DNA of 9,508 nt from an uncultured Chloroflexota bacterium (GTDB taxonomy: Bacteria; Chloroflexota; Anaerolineae; Caldilineales; Caldilineaceae), in contig CAIRNL010000254.1 of the NCBI GenBank assembly GCA_903879975.1, positions 1 to 9,508 on the forward strand, in the 5' to 3' direction. The notes under the pieces are model-generated. The model made no database searches. It had not been told where the DNA came from and saw only the letters and a program-made list of their open reading frames with translations. Positions 1 through 6,157 of this stretch are shown here, one piece after another; the first letter of the stretch is position 1, and every line of letters begins with the position of its first letter. The position numbers and the translations under genes are program-made.

Positions 1-105
1 GGTTCGCCGGCCAGCGCGGCGGGGTGGCTGCAAGCCATGCAGGGTGAGAGGAACCGCTCTTTTCATTCTCGCGCCTGGAATTGGAAGAATCAATCAATGC
101 AGGGA

Positions 106-1842
106 CTATCGATTGGCGCCGGTCGCCACGCCATACTCAAATGCCTTCCAAAGCATGGAATAGCGCCCATTGCGCGTCAGCAGATCAGCGTGATCGCCCA
201 TCTCCGTGATCCCCTCACCATCGAGCACGATGATACGGTCCGCGCGCGCAGCCGTGCTCAAGCGATGGGCAATCAGCAGCGTGGTACGCCCTTTGGACAG
301 CTCTTCCAACGCCTGCTGGATGGCAATTTCAGTCTCGGTATCAAGCGCCGACGTAGCTTCGTCGAGGATCAGGATCGGCGGGTTCTTGAGAAACATGCGG
401 GCAATGGCGACACGCTGCTTCTGCCCCCCGGAGAGACGAACGCCCCGCTCGCCGATGAGTGTATCCATGCCGTCAGGCAGGCTGCGGATGAACTCTGCCA
501 ACTGAGCGCGGCGGGCAGCGGCCCACAGTTCCTCGGAGTTGGCATCGAGTTTGCCATAGGCGATATTCTCGCCGATGGTTCCGGCAAAGAGGAAAACGTC
601 CTGCTGCACGATACCGATCTGTCGGCGCAACGATGTCTGCGTCATGGCGCGCACGTCGATACCGTCGATGGTGACGCGGCCGGCGCCCACCTCGTAGAAA
701 CGCGGCAGCAGGCTGCACAGCGTCGATTTGCCGGCGCCCGATGGGCCGACAAAGGCTACAGTCTCGCCGGCAGCGATGGAAAGGTTGATACTACGCAAAA
801 CTTTGCGATTCTGGTCGTAGCCAAAGGCTACATCCTCGTAGCGGATAGCGCCGGTGAGTTGTTCGACTGCGATTGCATCCGGCGCGTCCTGGATGTCCGG
901 TTCGGTCGCCAGGATCTCCAGATAGCGCTTGAAGCCGGCGATGCCCTTGGGGTAGCTCTCGATGACAGCGTTGATCTTCTCGATAGGCCGGAAGAAGACA
1001 TTGGTCAGCAGTAAAAACGCCACAAACTCGCCGTAAGTCAACGAACCTTGGATCACGAACCAGGTGCCACACACCATGACAAAGAGCGAGACGAAGCGCA
1101 TGAGCATATAGCTGAGCGAGAGGCTGAAAGCCATGAGTTTGTAGGCCGTCAGCTTCGTCTCGCGGTAGCGCATGTTGTCGGCGGCAAAGAGATACATCTC
1201 ATAGGCTTCATTGGCGAAGGCCTTGACAACACGGATGCCGCCCACTGCCTCCTCGATGCGCGCGTTGAACTGGGCGACATCAGAGAAGAGCTGGCGGTAG
1301 GTGCGCGTCATCTTGCCGCTGAAATACATGGCGGTCCAGATGATGGCCGGAATGACCAGAAAACTCAAGAGCGTCAGTTCCAGGTTGATGTAGCCCATCA
1401 GGCCAAACGCACCAATGAGTGTCATCACCGCAATAAAGATGTCCTCCGGCCCATGGTGGGCGATCTCCCCGATGTCCTGTAGGTCGTTGGTGATGCGGGC
1501 AACCATGTGGCCGGTCTTAGTGCTGTCGAAGAAGCGGAAGGAGAGCTTCTGCAGATGCTCGAAGACCGTGCGCCGCATGTCCGTCTCGATGTTGATACCG
1601 AGCATGTGCCCCCAATAAGTGACGATGTACTGCAGCGCAGTGTTGAGCACATAGACGGCCAGCAGGGCACCTGCAGCCAGGAGAATCCAACCCCAGTCCT
1701 GGCTGGGCAACAGCTGATCGACAAACTGGTTGACAGCGAACGGAAAGCCCAGTTCGAGCAGTCCTACGGCGAGAGCGCAGCCGAAGTCAAGAAAGAAGAG
1801 GTGGCGGTAGGGACGGTAGTAGGCTGCGAATTGGCGGAGCAT
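106..1842 (-). CDS. ABC exporter half-transporter (fused membrane and ATPase domains)
   Basis: This 578-residue protein has the normal length and layout of a type IV (MsbA/Sav1866-like) ABC exporter, which works as a dimer in the cytoplasmic membrane and pumps a lipid, drug or peptide outward using ATP. Residues 1 to about 310 form the membrane domain, with hydrophobic stretches near 15-37, 52-75, 135-178 and 240-285. The ATPase domain follows with all key elements: Walker A GPSGAGKST (366-374), Q-loop Gln413, GERG x-loop (464-467), signature LSGGQ (470-474), Walker B ILILDE (490-495), D-loop SALD (498-501) and switch His526. Nothing is missing, so it should be active and could form a homodimer; a heterodimer partner could lie beyond the left edge. 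The start is supported by GGAG ten bases upstream. It is divergent from the sugar cluster and its substrate cannot be deduced. Family assignment is firm; a role linked to the neighbours is not shown. Confidence 0.95.
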   Translation of the reverse strand: MLRQFAAYYRPYRHLFFLDFGCALAVGLLELGFPFAVNQFVDQLLPSQDWGWILLAAGALLAVYVLNTALQYIVTYWGHMLGINIETDMRRTVFEHLQKLSFRFFDSTKTGHMVARITNDLQDIGEIAHHGPEDIFIAVMTLIGAFGLMGYINLELTLLSFLVIPAIIWTAMYFSGKMTRTYRQLFSDVAQFNARIEEAVGGIRVVKAFANEAYEMYLFAADNMRYRETKLTAYKLMAFSLSLSYMLMRFVSLFVMVCGTWFVIQGSLTYGEFVAFLLLTNVFFRPIEKINAVIESYPKGIAGFKRYLEILATEPDIQDAPDAIAVEQLTGAIRYEDVAFGYDQNRKVLRSINLSIAAGETVAFVGPSGAGKSTLCSLLPRFYEVGAGRVTIDGIDVRAMTQTSLRRQIGIVQQDVFLFAGTIGENIAYGKLDANSEELWAAARRAQLAEFIRSLPDGMDTLIGERGVRLSGGQKQRVAIARMFLKNPPILILDEATSALDTETEIAIQQALEELSKGRTTLLIAHRLSTAARADRIIVLDGEGITEMGDHADLLTRNGRYSMLWKAFEYGVATGANR

Positions 1843-1906
1843 GGATGCTTTTCTCCAGGATGAAGCAGATGAGTGACGCGGGTGCAGAATCTGATTGCAA
1901 GCTATC

Positions 1907-1936
1907 AGAATACAAGGCGCAGCGGTTTCGTCACAA
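1907..1936 (-). promoter_or_regulatory. Possible promoter for the ABC exporter gene
   Basis: Read on the minus strand, TTGTGA (1936-1931) and TATTCT (1912-1907) are separated by 18 bp, and each matches four of six bases of the sigma70 consensus. Transcription would start near 1900, leaving a leader of about 58 nt before the exporter start codon. The match is weak and could be chance; position and orientation are the main support. Confidence 0.3.
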
Positions 1937-2031
1937 TTGCGAGGGAATGGCGCAGTGTAGACGGCACCACGCCCTCAGCCTTGTGTACCGCCAACCGCCC
2001 TTCATCGGCCATGAGGTGCCTACCGCGTTGG

Positions 2032-2051
2032 CGAGACACCTGGATGTCTCG
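2032..2051. repeat. Inverted repeat, 7-bp perfect arms
   Basis: CGAGACA (2032-2038) and TGTCTCG (2045-2051) are exact reverse complements around a 6-base centre (cctgga). No U-run follows on either strand, so a terminator is unlikely. It lies about 150 bp upstream of the regulator promoter and about 190 bp upstream of the exporter start, so a protein-binding site is the more natural reading. Its half-site differs from the GGTCTAGACC operator, so if functional it would probably bind another regulator. Confidence 0.45.
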
Positions 2052-2077
2052 GCTTCGGAGTACACCGTACGAGCAGC

Positions 2078-2100
2078 ACGCTCCAAACCGGGTGGAGTGT
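2078..2100. repeat. Imperfect inverted repeat, 8-bp arms
   Basis: ACGCTCCA (2078-2085) and TGGAGTGT (2093-2100) are complementary at seven of eight positions around a 7-base centre. It lies 27 bp after the repeat at 2032-2051 in the same divergent control region. There is no terminator-like U-tract. It could be an operator half-pair or chance dyad symmetry. Confidence 0.3.
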
Positions 2101-2201
2101 TCAATTTCCCCATTCCAGGCATAGCAAATCAGCTCAAACGAGAGTGACACCCTATTCAAATGCCTCCCACAAGCGCTACATTCGGGGCTACCTCCTCCCC
2201 A

Positions 2202-2230
2202 TTGACACCACGCCCGCGCCATGTTATTCT
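2202..2230 (+). promoter_or_regulatory. Sigma70-type promoter of the GntR regulator gene
   Basis: A perfect -35 hexamer TTGACA (2202-2207) is followed after exactly 17 bp by TATTCT (2225-2230), a four-of-six match to the -10 consensus. Initiation would fall near 2237, giving a leader of about 33 nt before the ATG at 2270. The predicted start site lies at the edge of the palindrome at 2236-2253, so a repressor bound there would block polymerase. This is the best promoter in the window and probably drives the regulator and perhaps the genes behind it. Confidence 0.7.
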
Positions 2231-2235
2231 TGCGG

Positions 2236-2253
2236 CAGTGGTCTAGACCTCTG
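2236..2253. promoter_or_regulatory. Palindromic operator of GntR/HutC type
   Basis: CAGTGGTCTAGACCTCTG is an 18-bp dyad with one mismatched pair (2239/2250). Its core GGTCTAGACC (2240-2249) is a perfect palindrome and fits the GTnTAnAC pattern known for HutC-subfamily GntR regulators; it closely resembles the TGGTCTAGACCA sites reported for NagR/DasR-type proteins. It covers the expected transcription start of the gene encoding just such a protein, 17 bp before the ATG. This points to autorepression relieved by a small effector, probably a phosphorylated sugar or sugar derivative (inference). Confidence 0.75.
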
Positions 2254-2269
2254 TACCGATTGCGCCGAC

Positions 2270-3049
2270 ATGATCGACAAAAACAGTCCGATTCCGCGCT
2301 ACTACCAGATCGCCGAGTTCATCAAAGAGCAGATCGCTGCAGGCGAACTGACTGATGGGGCACGGTTACCCTCCGAACGCGAGATGAGCGATCTATTGGG
2401 TGTCAGCCGCATGACTGTGCGCCAGGCACTCACCTATTTGCAAAGCGATGGGCTGATTGAGGTGCACCAGGGTGTTGGGGCGTTCGTGGCCTCGCCTAAG
2501 CAGACCTACGACGTTTTCCAGTTGCTCGGCTTCTCCGAAGCGATCGCCCGGCGCGGGGAGCGCGTCGAGTCCGTGGTGCTGGAGCAGGGCAAGATGCAGG
2601 CGCCGGTGCAGGTGGCACAGCAACTGGCACTGAAGCGGGGCGAGCCAGTGTTGAAGGTCATGCGCCTGCGCAAGGTCAACAGTGAGCCGGTGCTGCTCGA
2701 GACCAGCTACGTGCCTGCGGCACTGTGCGCAGGGATAGAGAACAGCGACTTTGCCACGAGTTCGCTCTACGCCCTGCTCGAACAACGGTACGGTATCCAA
2801 CTGCAACGCGCCCAGCAGACCGTGGAGTGCGTTGTTGCCAACGAGTATGAACAGGCGCTTTTCGGCCTTCGAGCAGGCACCGCCATGCTCCTGCTCGAAG
2901 GCGTCACCTACGGCAGGCACGACCTGCCGGTCGAGTACTTCAAAGCGATCTATCGCGGCGATCGCTGCAAGTTTCACCTGGAAAGCTGGCGCAATCACGG
3001 CGGCGTAGCCACTGCCAGCGCCCAGCGTGTCAGTGTCATCGTCGGCTGA
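2270..3049 (+). CDS. GntR/HutC-family transcriptional regulator with UTRA domain
   Basis: A 259-residue protein of normal length for the family. Residues about 5-72 are the GntR winged helix; the recognition region lies at about 33-54 (LPSEREMSDLLGVSRMTVRQ), ending with the wing GVGAFV near 68-73. Residues about 85-236 are a UTRA effector-binding domain, with the typical closing YFKAIYRGDRCKF at 223-235. Such proteins usually repress sugar, amino-sugar or amino-acid uptake genes until a ligand binds. ATG 2270 is chosen because MIDKNSPIPRYYQI is a standard GntR beginning and because an upstream in-frame start at 2144 would put the promoter and operator inside the coding region. There is no clear Shine-Dalgarno. 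It heads the plus-strand set and probably controls it and itself through the palindrome just upstream. Confidence 0.93.
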   Translation: MIDKNSPIPRYYQIAEFIKEQIAAGELTDGARLPSEREMSDLLGVSRMTVRQALTYLQSDGLIEVHQGVGAFVASPKQTYDVFQLLGFSEAIARRGERVESVVLEQGKMQAPVQVAQQLALKRGEPVLKVMRLRKVNSEPVLLETSYVPAALCAGIENSDFATSSLYALLEQRYGIQLQRAQQTVECVVANEYEQALFGLRAGTAMLLLEGVTYGRHDLPVEYFKAIYRGDRCKFHLESWRNHGGVATASAQRVSVIVG

Positions 3050-3196
3050 CCGTAGTCGGGGTTCGCGGCCCATGGGGGAGAAGCAGAGGATCGCAGCGTA
3101 GAATAGAAGGCAATTGCGAGACGGATCGAGCACACCCTTCCTCACGGCAGGGTCGGTGCGGCATAACTACAAGAAAGTGAAGCCAGTGAGGTTCAT

Positions 3197-4303
3197 ATGA
3201 CGGACGCAGTGCGCATTGGCGTGGTGGGGTGTGGCAGTGTGATGCAACACTCCTATTCACGCCAGATCAACAATCTCAAACAGCGCGGTCAGGTGGAAAC
3301 GGTGGTCGCATGCGACGTAAAAGCAGAACGCAGAGCTATCGTGACTGGCGCGGATTATGGCTATCAGCGCTTCACAACCGACTTTGAAGAGGTGGTGACC
3401 GCCGCAGACGTCGACCTGGTGCTCGTCACCACCTCCATGCGCGAGCATGCCATGGTCACGCGCGCCGCGCTGGAAGCCGGCAAGCATGTACTGGTCGAAA
3501 AGCCCATGGCCACCACGCTAGAAGAGGCTGCGGCACTGGTGGAAGTGGCGCGCACGAGCAAGGGCTACTTGGTGCCGGCGCCGCATGTGCTGCTCAGCCC
3601 GACCTATCAGAAGATGTGGCGCCACATCCACGCCGGCGACATCGGCACCCCTTACCTGGCGCGTGCCTTCTATGGCTGGGCCGGGCCCAACTGGGGCAAG
3701 TGGTTCTATGAACTAGGCGGCGGTTCCCTGTTCGACCTGGGCGTCTACAACATTGTGAGTCTGACCGGCTTCCTGGGGCCGGCTAAACGGGTCTCAGGAT
3801 TCGTGGGCACAGCGATCCCGGAGCGGTTAGTCGAGGGCGAGATGATGCAAGTACAGACTGACGACAACGTCCAGCTCTGCATCGAGTTTGCCAACAACTG
3901 CTACGGTGTGGTAACAACCGGCTTCACTATCCAGCAATATCGCAACGCGGCGATTGAAATCTACGGCAGCAAGGGCACCATCCAAATGCTGGGTGACGAC
4001 TGGGATCCGGAGGGCTATGAACTGTGGCAGAATGAGGTCGGTGCGTGGAAACTCTACCCGGAGAGCGACCCCAACTGGCCGTGGACCGACGGCATCAACC
4101 ACTTGGTTCACTGTATCCGCACCGGCCAACGGCCAATTCACGACCCGGCACACGCCTATCATGTCATCGAGATCATCGAGAAGGCGCGACTGCTCGGCAA
4201 GACCGGTACGATCCAAAGTATCGAAAGCACATTCACACCCCACAGCTTTGCGCCGGCCAGCGCCGACGAAGCTGCCCACCTGAAACACGATCGCACGAAC
4301 TGA
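3197..4303 (+). CDS. Gfo/Idh/MocA-family NAD(P)-dependent oxidoreductase
   Basis: A 368-residue protein matching the two-domain build of this family. The Rossmann NAD(P) domain starts at once with IGVVGCGSV (7-15), and D40 at the end of the second strand suggests preference for NAD. The conserved EKP is at 101-103, where the Lys takes part in catalysis. The second domain carries GGGSLFDLGVY (174-184): Asp180 is followed four residues later by Tyr184, where many members have His. Tyr at this place is seen in glucose-fructose oxidoreductase and dihydrodiol dehydrogenase types. The likely role is oxidation or reduction of a sugar, sugar acid or cyclitol in the cytoplasm; there is no export signal. 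GAGG (3188-3191) lies 5 nt before the ATG. It follows the regulator after 147 bp with no clear promoter or terminator between. The exact substrate is unknown. Confidence 0.93.
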   Translation: MTDAVRIGVVGCGSVMQHSYSRQINNLKQRGQVETVVACDVKAERRAIVTGADYGYQRFTTDFEEVVTAADVDLVLVTTSMREHAMVTRAALEAGKHVLVEKPMATTLEEAAALVEVARTSKGYLVPAPHVLLSPTYQKMWRHIHAGDIGTPYLARAFYGWAGPNWGKWFYELGGGSLFDLGVYNIVSLTGFLGPAKRVSGFVGTAIPERLVEGEMMQVQTDDNVQLCIEFANNCYGVVTTGFTIQQYRNAAIEIYGSKGTIQMLGDDWDPEGYELWQNEVGAWKLYPESDPNWPWTDGINHLVHCIRTGQRPIHDPAHAYHVIEIIEKARLLGKTGTIQSIESTFTPHSFAPASADEAAHLKHDRTN

Positions 4304-4358
4304 CCCGCCTGGCACTGCCGGGCAGTAGCTTGGCCAAAGGAGCAAATCGAGCAGCGGT

Positions 4359-5210
4359 ATGGCATATAAACCGTCGCCACGACCCAATTACGACGAACCG
4401 ACTCCCCTGCGCCACGATGCAGTTGCGCGCCATCTCTGGGGCGATTCTGAGGCCGGGCAGGTGGCAGACTGGATCTACATCTCCAGCGCGCAAATTCACC
4501 AACTCGTGTGGGGACTTGCGCCGGGTGGCTCTTTTCGCCACTCGGCCGAATTCCGCACCATCTTCGGTGCGGACCTGATCTACTACGTGCTCAGCGGGAC
4601 CATGGTGATCGCCGATCCCGAGCGGGGTGAAGTGCACCGCGTTCTTCCCGGTGAAGCAGCCTTCTTTCGCAAAGACACCTGGCATCATGCCTTCAACTAC
4701 AGTATGGAACCACTGCGCGTGCTAGAATTTTTTGCGCCGCCGCCATCACAGGGTACATCGGGAGCCTACGCGCGCACGAAGCCACTGCTCACTGAGAATC
4801 GCTACGGTCTGGCCGATGCCCTTGGGCGCTGGCCGATGGAGCGGAAAGCAATCGAACAAGACTTTTCCATCACCACGGTGCGCGAGGCGGACCTGTTGTG
4901 GCGCTATGAAGGCAAGCAACATCAAGTGTTGGTCGGCCTGCTGTGCGCCACAGAACACCTAACAGTGGGTCGGCTCCTGCTTCTACCTGGCCAGCAGAGC
5001 GATGTCTTCACCCATCCGAGCGACAAGAGTCTTTATGTCGTGCGCGGCACGCTCCACATCGCCTGTGCCGAGAAGCGCGAGGGGCCGGCCTGGTTTGAGC
5101 TGGGGCCACAGGATGGCTTCTATGCGCCGGCTGGCACACCTCACCAGTTCTACAATATGACTGCGGAGCCGGTGGAGGTAATTTTTGGTGTTGCACCCAG
5201 CTATGAATGA
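4359..5210 (+). CDS. Two-domain cupin protein, function unknown
   Basis: A 283-residue protein with two beta-barrel cupin modules. Module one (about 50-126) has GGSFRHSAE (56-64), YYVLSGTMVI (75-84) and PGEAAFFRKDTWHH (97-110); possible metal ligands are His61, Glu64 or Asp72, and His109/His110. Module two (about 200-277) has PGQQSDVFTHP (210-220), YVVRGTLHI (226-234), and a second motif ending in PAGTPHQFYN (257-266), with His219 and His262 as ligand candidates. In module two the usual Glu is replaced (Lys223 region), so its metal site looks reduced. Bicupins include sugar isomerases, dioxygenases and ligand-binding proteins, and sequence alone does not choose among them. Placement between a sugar oxidoreductase and a ROK protein suggests a sugar epimerase/isomerase or binding role (inference). 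AAAGGAG (4336-4342) is rather far from the ATG. The 3' end overlaps the next gene. Confidence 0.85.
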   Translation: MAYKPSPRPNYDEPTPLRHDAVARHLWGDSEAGQVADWIYISSAQIHQLVWGLAPGGSFRHSAEFRTIFGADLIYYVLSGTMVIADPERGEVHRVLPGEAAFFRKDTWHHAFNYSMEPLRVLEFFAPPPSQGTSGAYARTKPLLTENRYGLADALGRWPMERKAIEQDFSITTVREADLLWRYEGKQHQVLVGLLCATEHLTVGRLLLLPGQQSDVFTHPSDKSLYVVRGTLHIACAEKREGPAWFELGPQDGFYAPAGTPHQFYNMTAEPVEVIFGVAPSYE

Positions 5211-6132
5211 GCCAGCCGTTGATGTCGCCATTGCGCTCGATATCGGCGGCACCAAGATCGCTGCCGGCCTGATCGACCGCCATGGCTGTGTGATGCAGCG
5301 CACCATCCTGCCGACCCATGCCACGGAAGGTGGGTCGGCTGTACTGGAACGAACGCTCACCCTGGCACGGCAGGCCCAGGTAGCAGCTCTGGAGAGCGGA
5401 TATCGGGTAGCCGGCGTGGGGATCAGCCTGTGCGAGTTGGTCGACCTGACCGGCACCGTGACCAGCCACTACACTGTGGCGTGGCAAGGCGTGCCGGTGC
5501 AGGCGATCTTCACGGAGTGCATCGCCCCCACTTTTGTGGATGCCGACGTGCGTGCGCATGCGCTGGCCGAAGCAGTCTACGGCGCGGGGCGCGGGTTGGC
5601 AAGTTTTGTCTACGTCACCGTTGGCACGGGCATCAGCAGTTGTCTCGTCCTTGACGGCCAGCCCTTCGCCGGGACACATGGCAACGCGCTGGTGCTGTCG
5701 ACCATGCCTGTGACGGTGTTCGACGTATGCGGACGCAAGATTGAGTTTGCCCTGGAATCTTTTGCATCCGGACACGGGCTCGTACAACGCTATCGACGCT
5801 ATCGCCCTGGGGTCACGCGCGTCGAGGAAATTGTTGCCGACGCCCAGCAAGGACTGTCGCGCGCTACGGCTGTGCTGAGCAGCGGCGGCGAGGCACTGGG
5901 CAGCGCGCTGGCATGGCTAGTCAATGTGCTGGATCCGGCAGCGGTCATTGTGGGCGGTGGGCTGGGCCTAGCGGGCGGCCTCTACTGGGAGAGCGCCGTT
6001 GCTGCGGCGCGGGCGCACATCTTTGCGCCGGCCAGCCGCGCGGTGCCCATCGTGCATGCGGCGTGCGGAGTAGACGCCGGGCTGATCGGCGCAGGAGCGC
6101 GTGTCTTTGCGCAATCAATCCATTCGGAATAG
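5203..6132 (+). CDS. ROK-family sugar kinase-like protein with atypical active site
   Basis: A 309-residue protein of ROK length (sugar kinases such as glucokinase or N-acetylmannosamine kinase; no helix-turn-helix is attached). The phosphate-binding loop DIGGTKIAAG is at 13-22. VDADVRAHALAEA (112-124) aligns with the usual VENDANAAALGEA, keeping catalytic Asp114 but replacing both Asn positions. VTVGTGISS (138-146) and IVGGGLG (249-255) are the second phosphate and adenosine regions. However, the family zinc motif CxCGxxGCxE is absent: only one Cys (176) remains in FDVCGRKIEFALESFASG, and the substrate motif ExGH is replaced by LVLSTM (163-168). It may phosphorylate an unusual sugar or be a non-catalytic relative. 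ATG 5203 overlaps the cupin stop by 8 nt; GGAGG (5174-5178) would instead favour TTG 5185 or GTG 5188, so the start is uncertain by up to six codons. Confidence 0.88.
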   Translation: MNEPAVDVAIALDIGGTKIAAGLIDRHGCVMQRTILPTHATEGGSAVLERTLTLARQAQVAALESGYRVAGVGISLCELVDLTGTVTSHYTVAWQGVPVQAIFTECIAPTFVDADVRAHALAEAVYGAGRGLASFVYVTVGTGISSCLVLDGQPFAGTHGNALVLSTMPVTVFDVCGRKIEFALESFASGHGLVQRYRRYRPGVTRVEEIVADAQQGLSRATAVLSSGGEALGSALAWLVNVLDPAAVIVGGGLGLAGGLYWESAVAAARAHIFAPASRAVPIVHAACGVDAGLIGAGARVFAQSIHSE

Positions 6133-6157
6133 CGGGGTCTGCACAACTCAAACACTT

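Larger units (their letters stand above)
1843..2269. other. Divergent intergenic region, regulatory, no supported gene
   Basis: This stretch separates the minus-strand exporter from the plus-strand regulator. Short open frames exist on both strands, but none shows a recognisable protein, a good ribosome binding site or a conserved-looking pattern. What can be seen is regulatory: a weak minus-strand promoter candidate, two inverted repeats (2032-2051 and 2078-2100), and a strong plus-strand promoter with an adjoining palindromic operator. About 120 bases between 1937 and 2031 and about 100 between 2101 and 2201 show nothing I can assign. Confidence 0.6.

Noticed and set aside
1..66. Possible minus-strand gene start near the left edge (ATG at 66 or 38) downstream of the exporter
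   Set aside because: Only about 12 to 22 codons are visible, with no ribosome binding site and no recognisable protein; a second half-transporter could begin here but this cannot be supported.
37..1014. Long plus-strand open frame of 325 codons
   Set aside because: It is antisense to the complete ABC exporter, whose motifs are all present on the other strand; the product resembles nothing.
1955..1962. GTGTAGAC as a second GntR site
   Set aside because: It fits GTnTAnAC but is not a full dyad and such an 8-mer pattern occurs by chance; not enough for a call.
1905..2222. Minus-strand open frame of 105 codons in the divergent region
   Set aside because: No recognisable domain or good start signal, and it covers the regulator promoter.
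3099..3104. TAGAAT as a -10 box for a separate oxidoreductase promoter
   Set aside because: No acceptable -35 hexamer at 16-18 bp upstream.
2393..3145. Minus-strand open frame of 250 codons
   Set aside because: Shadow of the GntR gene, which has clear winged-helix and UTRA motifs on the plus strand.
4314..4326. Short palindrome ACTGCC-G-GGCAGT between oxidoreductase and cupin genes
   Set aside because: No U-run follows and the centre is too short for a stable terminator loop; possibly an operator but nothing supports this.
5008..5850. Minus-strand open frame of 280 codons
   Set aside because: Antisense to the cupin and ROK genes; low-complexity, Arg/His-rich translation typical of high-G+C shadow frames.
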